Assembly: GCF_003605475.1 (NCBI RefSeq)
Contig: NZ_RAHX01000001.1
Location: 1,240,001 to 1,304,000, forward strand
DNA from: Aurantiacibacter aquimixticola
Lineage (GTDB): Bacteria; Pseudomonadota; Alphaproteobacteria; Sphingomonadales; Sphingomonadaceae
Reading direction: 5' to 3'
Length of the DNA stretch: 64,000 nt
Of the stretch, positions 19,554-27,664 are shown piece by piece. The notes beneath the pieces were generated by a model. That model searched no databases, was not told the DNA's origin, and saw only the letters and a list, made by a program, of their open reading frames with translations. How positions within the stretch are numbered: position 1 is the stretch's first letter; each line of letters opens with the position of its first letter. Position numbers and translations under genes: made by a program.

Positions 19554-20432
19554 ATGGATTCCATTGCCTTTCTGGGTCTTGGCGTAATGGGCGCGCCGAT
19601 GGCCGGTCATCTCGCCAAAGCAGGCCACGTCGTCACCGGATACAACCGGACGCATTCGCGCGCCAAGGCATGGCTAGGCCGTGTCGACGGCGAAGTATCG
19701 ATAGCCGCAAGCGCGGCGGAGGCAGCCGCCGACAAGGATGTGGTGCTCGCCTGCCTCGGAAATGACGATGATGTGGCCGACGTGCTGCTGGGCGATAGCG
19801 GCGCGATCGCCGCCATGCGCGAAGGCGCATGCCTGGTCGATCACACCACCGTTTCCCCCGCCCTCGCCCGCCGCATTGCCGAGGCTTGCGAAGCGCGCGG
19901 CATCCATGTCGTCGATGCGCCGGTTTCGGGCGGACAGGCGGGTGCCGAAAACGGCAAGCTGGCCATCATGTGCGGTGGCCGCGATGCCGCGATGACGGTC
20001 GCGACGCCGGTGATGGAAGCCTATGCCGCGCGCATCGTGCATATCGGCGGCCCCGGCGCGGGGCAGGCCTGCAAGGCGGTCAACCAGGTCTGCATTGCTG
20101 GCGTGCTTGCCGGATTATCGGAAGGCGTGCGGCTGGCGCAGGCGACCGGCATCGATACGGACAAGGCGCTCGAAGCGATATCCGGCGGCGCGGCGCAGAG
20201 CTGGCAGATGGACAATCGCTGGGAGACCATGGTGCAGGGCGAATTCGATTTCGGCTTCGCCATAGACTGGATGCGCAAGGATCTCGCCATCGCACTGGGC
20301 GAGGCAAAGGCCGAGGGCGTCTCACTCCCGGTCGCCGCGCTCGTCGATCAATTCTACGCGCAGGTGCAGGCCGCGGGCGGTGCCCGGCAGGACACCAGCG
20401 CTCTCATCCGCCATCTTCCGGAGGTGAAATGA
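19554..20432 (+). CDS. NAD(P)-dependent beta-hydroxyacid dehydrogenase (3-hydroxyisobutyrate dehydrogenase family)
   Basis: 292 residues. The N-terminal Rossmann motif FLGLGVMGAPMAGHLAKAGH starts at residue 6. The substrate-binding segment DAPVSGGQAGAENGKLAIMCGG spans residues 121-142, and the catalytic Lys174 sits in GAGQACKAVNQ. These are standard for the HIBADH/tartronate semialdehyde/glyoxylate reductase family; which substrate is used cannot be told. Its TGA overlaps the ATG of the following amidohydrolase (ATGA), so the two are co-translated. Confidence 0.9.
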   Translation: MDSIAFLGLGVMGAPMAGHLAKAGHVVTGYNRTHSRAKAWLGRVDGEVSIAASAAEAAADKDVVLACLGNDDDVADVLLGDSGAIAAMREGACLVDHTTVSPALARRIAEACEARGIHVVDAPVSGGQAGAENGKLAIMCGGRDAAMTVATPVMEAYAARIVHIGGPGAGQACKAVNQVCIAGVLAGLSEGVRLAQATGIDTDKALEAISGGAAQSWQMDNRWETMVQGEFDFGFAIDWMRKDLAIALGEAKAEGVSLPVAALVDQFYAQVQAAGGARQDTSALIRHLPEVK

Positions 20433-22120
20433 CACTCAGCCGCATAGCCGCAGCCCTTTCGCTGCTTTTCTTCGCCACGCCTGCACTGGCCGACACCTGG
20501 ATCGACAATGTCGAGGGCATTTCGATCAACCGGGACGGCAGTGTGGACCGCTTCGCCGGGCTGGTGGTGGACGAGGACGGGCGCATTACCGAAGTGCTCG
20601 ATTACGGCGATCGTCCGACGCGGGAAATCGACTATCGCGTGGATGGCCAGGGCCGTGTCATGGTGCCCGGCTTCATCGACGCGCATGCGCATCTGATGGG
20701 TCTGGGCCTCGGCACACTGGTGCTGGATCTGTCCGAAACCCGCTCGCTTCAACAGGCGCTCGACGCCATCGCCGCCTATGCCGCCGCCAATCCGGAACGC
20801 CCGTGGATCATCGGGCGCGGCTGGAATCAGGAGCTGTGGGGCCTCGGGCGCTTTCCCACCGCCGCAGAGCTCGACGCCGTGGTGTCCGACAGGCCGGTTT
20901 GGCTGGAGCGGGTTGACGGCCATGCGGGCTGGGCCAACTCGCTGGCGCTGCGCGCGGGCAATGTCACGTCCGATACCGCTGATCCTGCAGGCGGGCGTAT
21001 AGAGCGCGGCGCGAACGGTGTACCTGCAGGCGTCCTGATCGATTCCGCCATGCCGCTGATCGCCGGCCAGGTGCCGCCGCCGCTTGCCGAAGATCGCGAC
21101 GTCGCGCTCTACAATGCGCAAAGCCTGCTGCTGCGCCACGGCATCACCGGCATGGCTGACATGGGCACGACGGTGGAGGACTGGATGACCATCCGCCGCG
21201 CGGGCGATGCGGGCTGGCTGCAGATCCGCGTGATGGCCTATGCCGATTCGGTCGACAGCATGTTGCTGATCGGCGGCCCCGGCCCGACCCAGTGGCTGTA
21301 TGACGACCGGCTGCGGCTGAATGGCGTGAAGCTCTATCTCGACGGCGCGCTCGGCTCACGCGGCGCGCTGCTGAAGGAGGATTACGAGGACGATCACGGC
21401 AATCGCGGCCTGCCCTTGCTTTCCGGCACGCAGCTGCGCAACCTGATGAGCCGCGCGGCGCTCGACAATTTCCAGGTCGCCGTCCACGCTATCGGGGACG
21501 AGGCCAACGATGTCGCGCTCTCCGCCATCGAGGAACTTTCCGTCGATTACACGGGAGATCGCCGCTGGCGCATCGAACATGCGCAGATCGTCGATCCCGC
21601 CGATATCGCCCGCTTCGGGCAGGGTGGCATCGTCGCCAGCATGCAGCCCGTCCACCAGACCAGCGACATGTTCATGGCCGAAGCGCGGCTGGGCGACGAC
21701 AGGCTGGGCGGCGCCTATGCCTGGCGCACCATCCTCGAAAATGGCGGCACGCTTGCTTTCGGTACGGATGCGCCGGTGGAGCCGGTCGACCCGCTTGCCG
21801 GGCTTGCCGTCGCCGTCAGCCGGACCAATGCGGCGGGCGAGCCGGATGGCGGCTGGCGCTCGGACGAGGCGATCACCCGCGAACAGGCGCTGGCCGCCTA
21901 CACCGCAAACGCCGCCTATGCGGGATTTGCCGAGGGGCGCTTCGGTCGCCTGGTGCCGGGCGAACGCGCCGATTTCGTGTTCCTGTCGGCGGACCCGCTA
22001 ATGGCCGCCCCCAATGTCATCCGCGATATCGAAGTGCTGGAAACATGGATCGCCGGACGCCGCGTCTATGCCTCCAGCATTGCGCAGCCACTTGTTGAAG
22101 GTCCGCAACAGTCTGAATGA
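20429..22120 (+). CDS. Exported amidohydrolase (YtcJ-like metal-dependent hydrolase)
   Basis: 563 residues with a signal peptide (MTLSRIAAALSLLFFATPALA), so periplasmic. The amidohydrolase-3 fold shows the metal HxH pair in VPGFIDAHAHLMG (His86, His88), then GRGWNQELWG, GVKLYLDGALGSRGALL, HAIGDEANDVAL, RRWRIEHAQIVDP and a C-terminal AFGTDAPVEPVDPLAGL, the YtcJ order. The substrate is unknown. The ATG with GGAGGTGA is chosen; the longer frame upstream is a shadow within the dehydrogenase gene. It is translationally coupled to that gene. Confidence 0.9.
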   Translation: MTLSRIAAALSLLFFATPALADTWIDNVEGISINRDGSVDRFAGLVVDEDGRITEVLDYGDRPTREIDYRVDGQGRVMVPGFIDAHAHLMGLGLGTLVLDLSETRSLQQALDAIAAYAAANPERPWIIGRGWNQELWGLGRFPTAAELDAVVSDRPVWLERVDGHAGWANSLALRAGNVTSDTADPAGGRIERGANGVPAGVLIDSAMPLIAGQVPPPLAEDRDVALYNAQSLLLRHGITGMADMGTTVEDWMTIRRAGDAGWLQIRVMAYADSVDSMLLIGGPGPTQWLYDDRLRLNGVKLYLDGALGSRGALLKEDYEDDHGNRGLPLLSGTQLRNLMSRAALDNFQVAVHAIGDEANDVALSAIEELSVDYTGDRRWRIEHAQIVDPADIARFGQGGIVASMQPVHQTSDMFMAEARLGDDRLGGAYAWRTILENGGTLAFGTDAPVEPVDPLAGLAVAVSRTNAAGEPDGGWRSDEAITREQALAAYTANAAYAGFAEGRFGRLVPGERADFVFLSADPLMAAPNVIRDIEVLETWIAGRRVYASSIAQPLVEGPQQSE

Positions 22121-22221
22121 TTTACGATGTTAATCTCGCGTTTAGCCTCGACATTTATGGTGCGACGCAATAGTGCCGCTGCGCACGCCGATATAACGTT
22201 TAGAACAAAGGTATTTGCACG

Positions 22222-22470
22222 ATGATCGCCAAGACTATCACGACTGCCGCCGCATCGCTGGCGCTGGTCGCCACGCCTGCGCTGGCGCAGGAAGCCGCCG
22301 CCGACCGTGCGCCCGCACAGGTCGACAATGCCGAACTGCTCGGCAATGACGATGACGACGGTGGCAGCGCCGCCGGCCTTCTGCTCGGCCTCGGTGCCAT
22401 TGCAGCGATCATCGCCGCCGTGATCATCGCGTTTGACGATGACGACGAAGATCTGCCCGTCAGCCCGTAA
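22222..22470 (+). CDS. Acidic one-helix exported microprotein
   Basis: 82 residues. The signal peptide MIAKTITTAAASLALVATPALAQ is followed by a short polar stretch, then NDDDDGG, a hydrophobic helix of about 23 residues (SAAGLLLGLGAIAAIIAAVIIAF), and DDDDEDLPVSP. The single membrane segment is thus bracketed by Asp clusters on both sides. I recognise no family; small proteins of this style occur in erythrobacters. It has its own terminator, and a TATAAC -10-like box lies at 22192-22197, so it is probably monocistronic. Translation starts at ATG 22222. Confidence 0.72.
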   Translation: MIAKTITTAAASLALVATPALAQEAAADRAPAQVDNAELLGNDDDDGGSAAGLLLGLGAIAAIIAAVIIAFDDDDEDLPVSP

Positions 22471-22494
22471 GCTGCGGCAAGAACAGAACACGTG

Positions 22495-22528
22495 AACGGG
22501 GTCGCATCGCGGCCCCGTTTTCGTTTTT
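22495..22528 (+). terminator. Intrinsic terminator after the acidic microprotein gene
   Basis: AACGGGG (22495-22501) pairs with CCCCGTT (22513-22519) around a GC-rich loop, followed by TTCGTTTTT. It separates the plus-strand microprotein gene from the convergent tatC. Confidence 0.75.
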
Positions 22529-22543
22529 GGCTTCAACTGTCGT

Positions 22544-23356
22544 CTATTGCGCCGGGTCTTCGGCAGGCCTGTCTGCCGACGCCGCTTCCTCGGCGCGCAG
22601 TCTCTCGCGCTTTTTCTCGCCGAAATGCATCAGCACCAGCGATCCTTCGAAGAGGACGATGAGCGGCGCGGCGAGCATGATCTGCGATATCACGTCGGGC
22701 GGCGTGATCAGCGCGGCAACCGCGAAGACGGCCACGATCACATATTTACGCGCCGCCACCAGCTGCGCGCGGCTGACGATCCCAGCCCGGTTGAGCAGCA
22801 TCAGCAGCACAGGCAGCAGGAAGCTTATCCCGAACGCCAGGATGAAACGCATCACCAGATCGAGATATTGGCCCATTTCCGGCAGCGCGCGCGCCTGCAG
22901 GCCGCCCCGATCGCCTTCAAAGCTGAGGAACCAGGGGAACGCCAGCGGCATCACCACGAAATAGGCGAGGCAGGCCCCCAGGGTGAACAGCACCGGAGTG
23001 GCGAACAGGAATGGCAGGAAAGCCCGCTTTTCCTTGGCGTAAAGCCCCGGCGCGACGAACGCCCAGAGCTGATTCGCAACGATCGGGAAGGCGAACAGAA
23101 ACGCGGCGAACAGCGCGACCTTGATCTCGACGAAGAAGGCCCCGTAAAGCTGCGTGTAGATCAGCTGTCCCTCCCCTTCCGGAAAGGCGCGGGTCAGCGG
23201 GCGAACGAGATAGCCGAAAATACGATCCGCGAAGTAAAAGCACACGGCGAACGCCGCGAGCAGGGCGAGCACGGCCTTGAACAGGCGGCCACGCAGTTCC
23301 ACCAGATGCTCGAGCAGCGGCTGCTGAGTCTCATCGAGATCCTTGATGACGGCCAC
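22544..23356 (-). CDS. tatC: Sec-independent protein translocase TatC
   Basis: Multi-spanning receptor of the twin-arginine pathway, which exports folded proteins; it binds the RR signal together with TatB. 270 residues. The conserved N-terminus QQPLLEHLVELRGRLFKAV, then about six membrane helices, the periplasmic PLTRAF loop and FALGACLAYFVVMPLAFPWF are all family hallmarks. It starts at GTG 23356, three bases after the tatB stop. The C-terminal tail is charged and cytoplasmic. Confidence 0.97.
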   Translation of the reverse strand: MAVIKDLDETQQPLLEHLVELRGRLFKAVLALLAAFAVCFYFADRIFGYLVRPLTRAFPEGEGQLIYTQLYGAFFVEIKVALFAAFLFAFPIVANQLWAFVAPGLYAKEKRAFLPFLFATPVLFTLGACLAYFVVMPLAFPWFLSFEGDRGGLQARALPEMGQYLDLVMRFILAFGISFLLPVLLMLLNRAGIVSRAQLVAARKYVIVAVFAVAALITPPDVISQIMLAAPLIVLFEGSLVLMHFGEKKRERLRAEEAASADRPAEDPAQ

Positions 23357-23359
23357 GCC

Positions 23360-23770
23360 CTAAGCGTCCTTCGTGCTGGGTGGCGATGGTGGTGGCGGTG
23401 GCGCTGCTGCTTGATCGTCGGCAGGTTTCGCCTCGTCCGCCGTTTCAGGCGCGGGCCGCGGAGCCTCCGCGGACGAAGTGGAGCGGCCCGGATAGGCACC
23501 GGTCGGTTCCATCTCCGTGCCCGCAGGCACACCGTCGGGATGCTCGCGTATGATCCGTTCGTTCTGCGCCTTCCACTGCTTTTCCATATCCTCGAGCTCG
23601 GCTTCGCGGACCATGGCGTCCACCCCGGTGCGGAAATGGGCGGACAGCTTGCGCATCTTGCCGATCCACCGGCCTGCCGTGCGCAAAGCGAGCGGCATGT
23701 CCTTCGGGCCGATGACAAGGATCGCGACGATGGCGATCAGCAGCAGTTCGGTCCAGCCGATATCCAACAT
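23360..23770 (-). CDS. tatB: Sec-independent protein translocase TatB
   Basis: 136 residues. One N-terminal membrane helix (MLDIGWTELLLIAIVAILVIGPKDMP), with the Glu8 and Gly-Pro hinge of TatB, then an amphipathic helix (LRTAGRWIGKMRKLSAHFRTGVDAMV) and a long charged tail. The tail ends in a Pro-rich stretch (AAPPPPPSPPS), typical of the loosely conserved TatB C-terminus. It lies between tatA and tatC, close enough for one transcript. Confidence 0.95.
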   Translation of the reverse strand: MLDIGWTELLLIAIVAILVIGPKDMPLALRTAGRWIGKMRKLSAHFRTGVDAMVREAELEDMEKQWKAQNERIIREHPDGVPAGTEMEPTGAYPGRSTSSAEAPRPAPETADEAKPADDQAAAPPPPPSPPSTKDA

Positions 23771-23805
23771 CGTTGCGGTGCCTTATGCCTTGCGGCGGAA
23801 GCGGA

Positions 23806-24054
23806 TCAGCTGGACTTCGTTCCGTTGCGGTCGCTGCTTTCCACGGTCTCTCCGGCTGGCTTGGCATCGTGCGCCGGGCCTTCCAGCCGCGCGTCGGACT
23901 TGCCCGAGGCTGCGCGGTCCTCTTCGCTCATGCCCTTCTTGAAACTGCTGATTCCCTTGCCGAAATCGCCCATCATTTCGGAAATGCGGCCACGGCCGAA
24001 CAGGACGAGGACGACGATGGCGATGATCAGGATCTGCCAGATACCGGGCTGCAT
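23806..24054 (-). CDS. tatA: Sec-independent protein translocase TatA
   Basis: Pore-forming subunit of the Tat system, 82 residues. [42 protein letters not shown] shows the single membrane helix, the FGRGRI hinge (usually FGxxKLP; Arg variants are common in alphaproteobacteria) and the amphipathic helix. The tail is acidic and variable. It lies 35 bp upstream of tatB and follows scpB in the argS-to-tatC cluster. Confidence 0.96.
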   Translation of the reverse strand: MQPGIWQILIIAIVVLVLFGRGRISEMMGDFGKGISSFKKGMSEEDRAASGKSDARLEGPAHDAKPAGETVESSDRNGTKSS

Positions 24055-24088
24055 GAGATGTTCCTTGTGGTAACGCTATGCCTGCAAT

Positions 24089-24751
24089 CTAGGCGTTATC
24101 GTCCGGGTTTTCCAGCAATTCGGCATCGTCGGCGGCCGCTTGCGCTTCTTCTTCGGCAGCGGCGGCTTCGGCGGCCGCCAGTTGCTCCTCCTTCTGCGCG
24201 ACCATGTCGTCATAGGCGTCATCGACGGGATCGAGCAGGCCCGCCGCTTTCAATTCGTCCAGGCCGGGCAGATCCTTGCGCGTCGCCAGCCCGAAATGGC
24301 TGAGGAAATCGGGCGTCGTGGCGTAGATCACCGGGCGGCCCGGCACTTCGCGGCGTCCTGCCGCGCGCACCCAGCCCGCTTCCATCAGCACATCGAGCGT
24401 TCCGCCGCTGGTCTGCACGCCGCGAATGGCCTCGATCTCGGCGCGGCTGACCGGCTCGTGATAAGCGATGATCGCCAGCACTTCGGTCGCCGCGCGGCTC
24501 AGGTTGCGGGACTGCTCCTTTTCCCGCCGCAGCAGGTGCGCGAGATCGGGCGCGGTCTGGAACTGGTAACGCTTGCCCCGCTCCACCAGCACCACGCCGC
24601 GCCCGTCATAGGCAGCCTGCAATTCGGCGAGCGCATTCTTCACATCGGCATCGCCCAGATGCGCGGAGATCTGCTCGCGCGACATCGGTTCCTCGGCGGC
24701 AAACAAGCAGGCTTCCACCGCGCGGGCAATGTCGGAAATCTGCGTCGTCAC
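24089..24751 (-). CDS. scpB: Segregation and condensation protein B
   Basis: Winged-helix subunit that, with ScpA, closes the SMC ring and helps condense and segregate the chromosome. 220 residues starting at GTG 24751, which overlaps the scpA stop as GTGA; the much longer open frame to 25504 is a shadow of scpA. Hallmarks are ARAVEACLFAAEEPMS, NLSRAATEVLAIIAYHEPVSRAEIEAIRGV and GRREVPGRPVIYATTPDFLSHFGL. A long Ala/Glu-rich tail follows the second winged helix. Confidence 0.95.
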   Translation of the reverse strand: MTTQISDIARAVEACLFAAEEPMSREQISAHLGDADVKNALAELQAAYDGRGVVLVERGKRYQFQTAPDLAHLLRREKEQSRNLSRAATEVLAIIAYHEPVSRAEIEAIRGVQTSGGTLDVLMEAGWVRAAGRREVPGRPVIYATTPDFLSHFGLATRKDLPGLDELKAAGLLDPVDDAYDDMVAQKEEQLAAAEAAAAEEEAQAAADDAELLENPDDNA

Positions 24752-25590
24752 GCCTTCATTCGCCTGAGATGCAGGGGCCCGAAAGTTTCCTCCTGCCGCA
24801 GCTCCGCGCGGCCCATCCGCGCCAGTTCCAGCGCGGCGACGAAGCTGGAAGCGAGCGCGCTCTTGCGCAAGCGCGGTTCCGCGTCGCCGGGCAGGAAGGC
24901 GCGAATTTCCATCCAGTCCACATTGACGCCGAGAATGGCCGAAACGCGATCCAGCGCGCTGTCCAGCGTCATCACCGGGCGTTCGGCGACCATGTGGACC
25001 ACCGGCTCTGTGCGCAGCTTCACCTGCCCGTAGGCGCGAACGAGCTGGTACCAGTCGCACTGCCACTGATTCTTGCGCAGAACTTTCAATCCCTCGGGCG
25101 CGCCGCGGGCGAAAACGTCGCGGCCAAGCCTGTCCCGGCCCATCAGCCGCGCCCCGGCTTCCCGCATCGCGCCGAGGCGTTGCAGGCGCAGCTGCAATCG
25201 CAGCGCCAGTTCTTCGGGAGAGGGGTCTTCCTGCTCTTCCTTCGGCAGCAACAGCGCGGATTTGAGGTAAGCCAGCCACGCCGCCATCACCAGGTAATCG
25301 GCGGCAATTTCCAGCTTCAGCGCCTCGGCCCGCTCGATATAGGTGATGTATTGATCGACAAGGGCGAGGATCGAGATCGACTTGAGGTCGACCTTCTGCC
25401 GCCGTGCCAGGTCGAGCAACAGGTCTAGCGGCCCCTCCCAGCCATCGAGTTCGAGATAAAGCGCATCGGCATCGGCAGAGGCCCCGGCAGCAATGCCGCG
25501 CCAATCCTCGCCGCTATTACCATGGCCGTCGCCATCGCCATCGCCATCGACAGCCTTGAACAGCGCGCTTTCGTCCATCGCCGCCGTCAT
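24748..25590 (-). CDS. scpA: Segregation and condensation protein A
   Basis: Kleisin subunit of the SMC-ScpAB complex. 280 residues from ATG 25590 (an alternative Met is at codon 5). A low-complexity start (DGDGDGDGHGNSGED), encoded partly by a GCCATC hexamer repeat (25525-25548 on the plus strand), precedes the conserved LYLELDGWEGPLDLLLDLARRQKVDLKSISI and YLVMAAWLAYLKSALLLP blocks. A palindromic repeat starts 5 bases upstream of the ATG and fills the gap to nagZ. The C-terminal winged helix ends in LHLRRMKA. Confidence 0.94.
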   Translation of the reverse strand: MTAAMDESALFKAVDGDGDGDGHGNSGEDWRGIAAGASADADALYLELDGWEGPLDLLLDLARRQKVDLKSISILALVDQYITYIERAEALKLEIAADYLVMAAWLAYLKSALLLPKEEQEDPSPEELALRLQLRLQRLGAMREAGARLMGRDRLGRDVFARGAPEGLKVLRKNQWQCDWYQLVRAYGQVKLRTEPVVHMVAERPVMTLDSALDRVSAILGVNVDWMEIRAFLPGDAEPRLRKSALASSFVAALELARMGRAELRQEETFGPLHLRRMKA

Positions 25591-25594
25591 CCGA

Positions 25595-25707
25595 CCCCTC
25601 CCGCCTGCGGGAGGGGCCGGGGGTGGGCATGGGCTCGCAGAGCCCACCCCACTGCGACTAGGCGACAAGTCGCCAAGTCTCGCTGCCCCTCCCGCAAACG
25701 GGAGGGG
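25595..25707. repeat. Paired GC-rich palindrome (REP-like), copy 2
   Basis: A first palindrome, CCCCTCCCGCCTGCGGGAGGGG (25595-25616), and a second, CCCCTCCCGCAAACGGGAGGGG (25686-25707), bracket a spacer containing GGGCTCGCAGAGCCC. The first palindrome and the following GCCGGGGGTGGGC match the element between glnB and glnA. It lies between nagZ and scpA within a minus-strand cluster, directly over the scpA leader. Confidence 0.82.
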
Positions 25708-25730
25708 AAGGGGGAAGAGACTCGCCATTC

Positions 25731-26753
25731 TCACGCCTCTGCCTTGGTGAGCGCAAGCAGGGCATCGCGGGCGGCCCGCAATTCCTCGCGTGGCATGTCC
25801 TCGTTTGCGGGGCCGACCGGCTCGAGCGCGCGGTCGAGGCGCTTTGCGCTCGTCTCGCTCATGCTTGGCATGGCTTCCGCGCTGGCGACCATATCGTCCA
25901 TCTTGCCCCAGCAATTCAGCACCAGGTCGCATCCGGCGGCGATGGCGTGCTTCGATCGCTCCGGGATCGTGCCGTCCAGCGCTTCCATGTCGATATCGTC
26001 GGACAGCAGCAGCCCGTCGAAACCGATGCGCTGGCGGATGATCTTCTCGATCACAACTTCGGAAAGCGTCGCCGGATTGTCCGCATCCCATGCGGTGAAG
26101 CGGATATGCGCGCTCATCCCCATCGGCGCATGCTCGGCCAGCTTCGCAAACGGAGCGATATCGTGTTCGAGCTCATCCGCACTCGCCGTAACGGTCGGCA
26201 GGTTCTTGTGGCTATCCACCGTGGCGCGGCCATGTCCGGGCATATGCTTGATGCAGCCCGCAACGCCGCCGCGGGCCAGCCCGTCCAGCACGGCGCGGCC
26301 GAGAGCGGCGACCTGCATCGGTTCGTGCCCCAGCGCCCTGTCCCCGATCACGTCATGCGCGCCTTCGACCGGCATATCGAGCAGGGGCAGGTAATCGACC
26401 GTGATGCCCACTTCGGCAAGGTCGAGCGCCAGCATCTGCGCATTGTGCCGCGCCGCCTGGATCGCACTGGCCGGCGCCACGTCATACAGAAGCGCGAAGT
26501 CGCCCTGCGGCGGATAGGCGTCCCATTCGGGCGGCCGCATCCGCGCGACGCGCCCGCCTTCCTGATCGATGCTGATGAAAAGCTTGTCGCGCCCGTGGAT
26601 GGACCGCAGATCGTCCGTCAGCGCACGCAATTGCTCGCGGCTTTCTATGTTGCGGCCGAACAGGATGTAGCCCGCCGGATCGCAATCTTTGAAGAATGCG
26701 CTCTCGTCCTTTGTGAGCTTGAGATCGGACAGGCTGAAAATCGCAGGCGTCAT
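25731..26753 (-). CDS. nagZ: Beta-N-acetylhexosaminidase (GH3)
   Basis: Cytoplasmic enzyme that removes GlcNAc from recycled cell-wall muropeptides; it also shapes beta-lactamase induction in species with AmpR. 340 residues. FISIDQEGGRVARMR is the substrate-site segment. KHMPGHGRATVDSHKNLP (residues 169-186) carries the loop Asp-His acid/base pair characteristic of NagZ, and LLLSDDIDMEAL contains the nucleophile Asp. It is part of the argS-to-tatC cluster, though a 197-bp gene-free gap separates it from the SPOR gene upstream. Confidence 0.95.
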   Translation of the reverse strand: MTPAIFSLSDLKLTKDESAFFKDCDPAGYILFGRNIESREQLRALTDDLRSIHGRDKLFISIDQEGGRVARMRPPEWDAYPPQGDFALLYDVAPASAIQAARHNAQMLALDLAEVGITVDYLPLLDMPVEGAHDVIGDRALGHEPMQVAALGRAVLDGLARGGVAGCIKHMPGHGRATVDSHKNLPTVTASADELEHDIAPFAKLAEHAPMGMSAHIRFTAWDADNPATLSEVVIEKIIRQRIGFDGLLLSDDIDMEALDGTIPERSKHAIAAGCDLVLNCWGKMDDMVASAEAMPSMSETSAKRLDRALEPVGPANEDMPREELRAARDALLALTKAEA

Positions 26754-26950
26754 GCGGCATTTACGCCTGAAAAGCAGCCGCTCGGCAAGCGATTAACCCT
26801 AGCCCATCGGGGAAAACGCTTTCCTACAGCGATGAGCCAATGCCAGACTGCGCGCGGCTCTTTCTCATCCGTATCGGGTGCCGGTTTCGCGGTCGCCCTT
26901 TGTAAATGTATCCACGCATGTGTTTCATCAACTTGCACGAAACGCAATCG
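26754..26950 (-). other. Intergenic region upstream of nagZ
   Basis: No convincing gene on either strand. The small open frames here have no recognisable features. This break in an otherwise tight cluster probably holds a promoter for nagZ-scpAB-tatABC. On the minus strand it contains AAGTTGATGAAACACATGCG (26915-26934), nearly identical to a segment upstream of clpB. No -10/-35 pair could be assigned with confidence. Confidence 0.4.
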
Positions 26951-27661
26951 TCAGCGGATATAGCAATCTCCGCCCGCATCGCGGATGGAACGGCAGGTCG
27001 CCTCCGCCGCGCTCCGGCTGCCGGAAATGGCCTGCAGGCGGAATACCGTCGCGCCGTTCACATCGGCCTCGACCACCCGGTGACTCATGCCGGAAAGGGC
27101 CGAATATCGCTGCGCCTGCCGGCTCCACGCCGCATCGGCATCGGAGCGGCTGCCATAGGCGCCGATCTGGACGTAAACTGCCCCGGCCGGTCCCTCATCG
27201 GCCCCGCCCTGCCCCTCATCGGCATCGCTTTGCGCAACGTCGACCGACGGGCGCGCATCGCTGTCTCCGCCGTCCTGGCCGTCCACCCGGCCGCGCGTGC
27301 TTTCGCCCTCGGCGACCTGGAAAGCCTGATCGCCCGTCCCGGCGACCTCGGCACCGCCCGGATCGTCAGGACGCTGCTTGTAAGGGCCGTCGGGCGCTTC
27401 GATCGTGCTGCCATCAGCCACGCGCTCGCCTTCGCCGCGCCCCTGCCCGAACCACCAGATTGCGGCCAGCAGCGCGGCGATGACGGCAAGGCCGCCAATG
27501 GCGTAGAAGATCAGGCGGTAATCGAAACCGCCTTCTTCCTCGTACTCATCAGCTTCGAGCCAGGGCAGCGCCTCATCCTCGTCGGCGAGAGTCAGCTGTT
27601 CTTCGTGCGCCGTCTCATCCTGCGCGAGATCGCCATCGCTCTCGTCACCGGGATAGGTCAT
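26951..27661 (-). CDS. SPOR-domain membrane protein
   Basis: 236 residues. An acidic cytoplasmic N-terminus, a single membrane helix (FDYRLIFYAIGGLAVIAALLAAIWWFG), a polar periplasmic linker rich in Asp/Gly/Glu, and a C-terminal SPOR domain (GAVYVQIGAYGSRSDADAAWSRQA to AEATCRSIRDAGGDCYIR). SPOR domains bind denuded glycan strands at the division septum, so a role in cell division or wall remodelling is likely. The topology matches FtsN/DedD-like proteins, but I cannot say which. It starts 3 bases after the argS stop, so it is co-transcribed with argS. Confidence 0.88.
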   Translation of the reverse strand: MTYPGDESDGDLAQDETAHEEQLTLADEDEALPWLEADEYEEEGGFDYRLIFYAIGGLAVIAALLAAIWWFGQGRGEGERVADGSTIEAPDGPYKQRPDDPGGAEVAGTGDQAFQVAEGESTRGRVDGQDGGDSDARPSVDVAQSDADEGQGGADEGPAGAVYVQIGAYGSRSDADAAWSRQAQRYSALSGMSHRVVEADVNGATVFRLQAISGSRSAAEATCRSIRDAGGDCYIR

Positions 27662-27664
27662 CGC

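Noticed and set aside
22547..24073. 508-residue open frame on the plus strand
   Set aside because: Antisense to tatC-tatB-tatA; translation is Arg/His-rich without domains.
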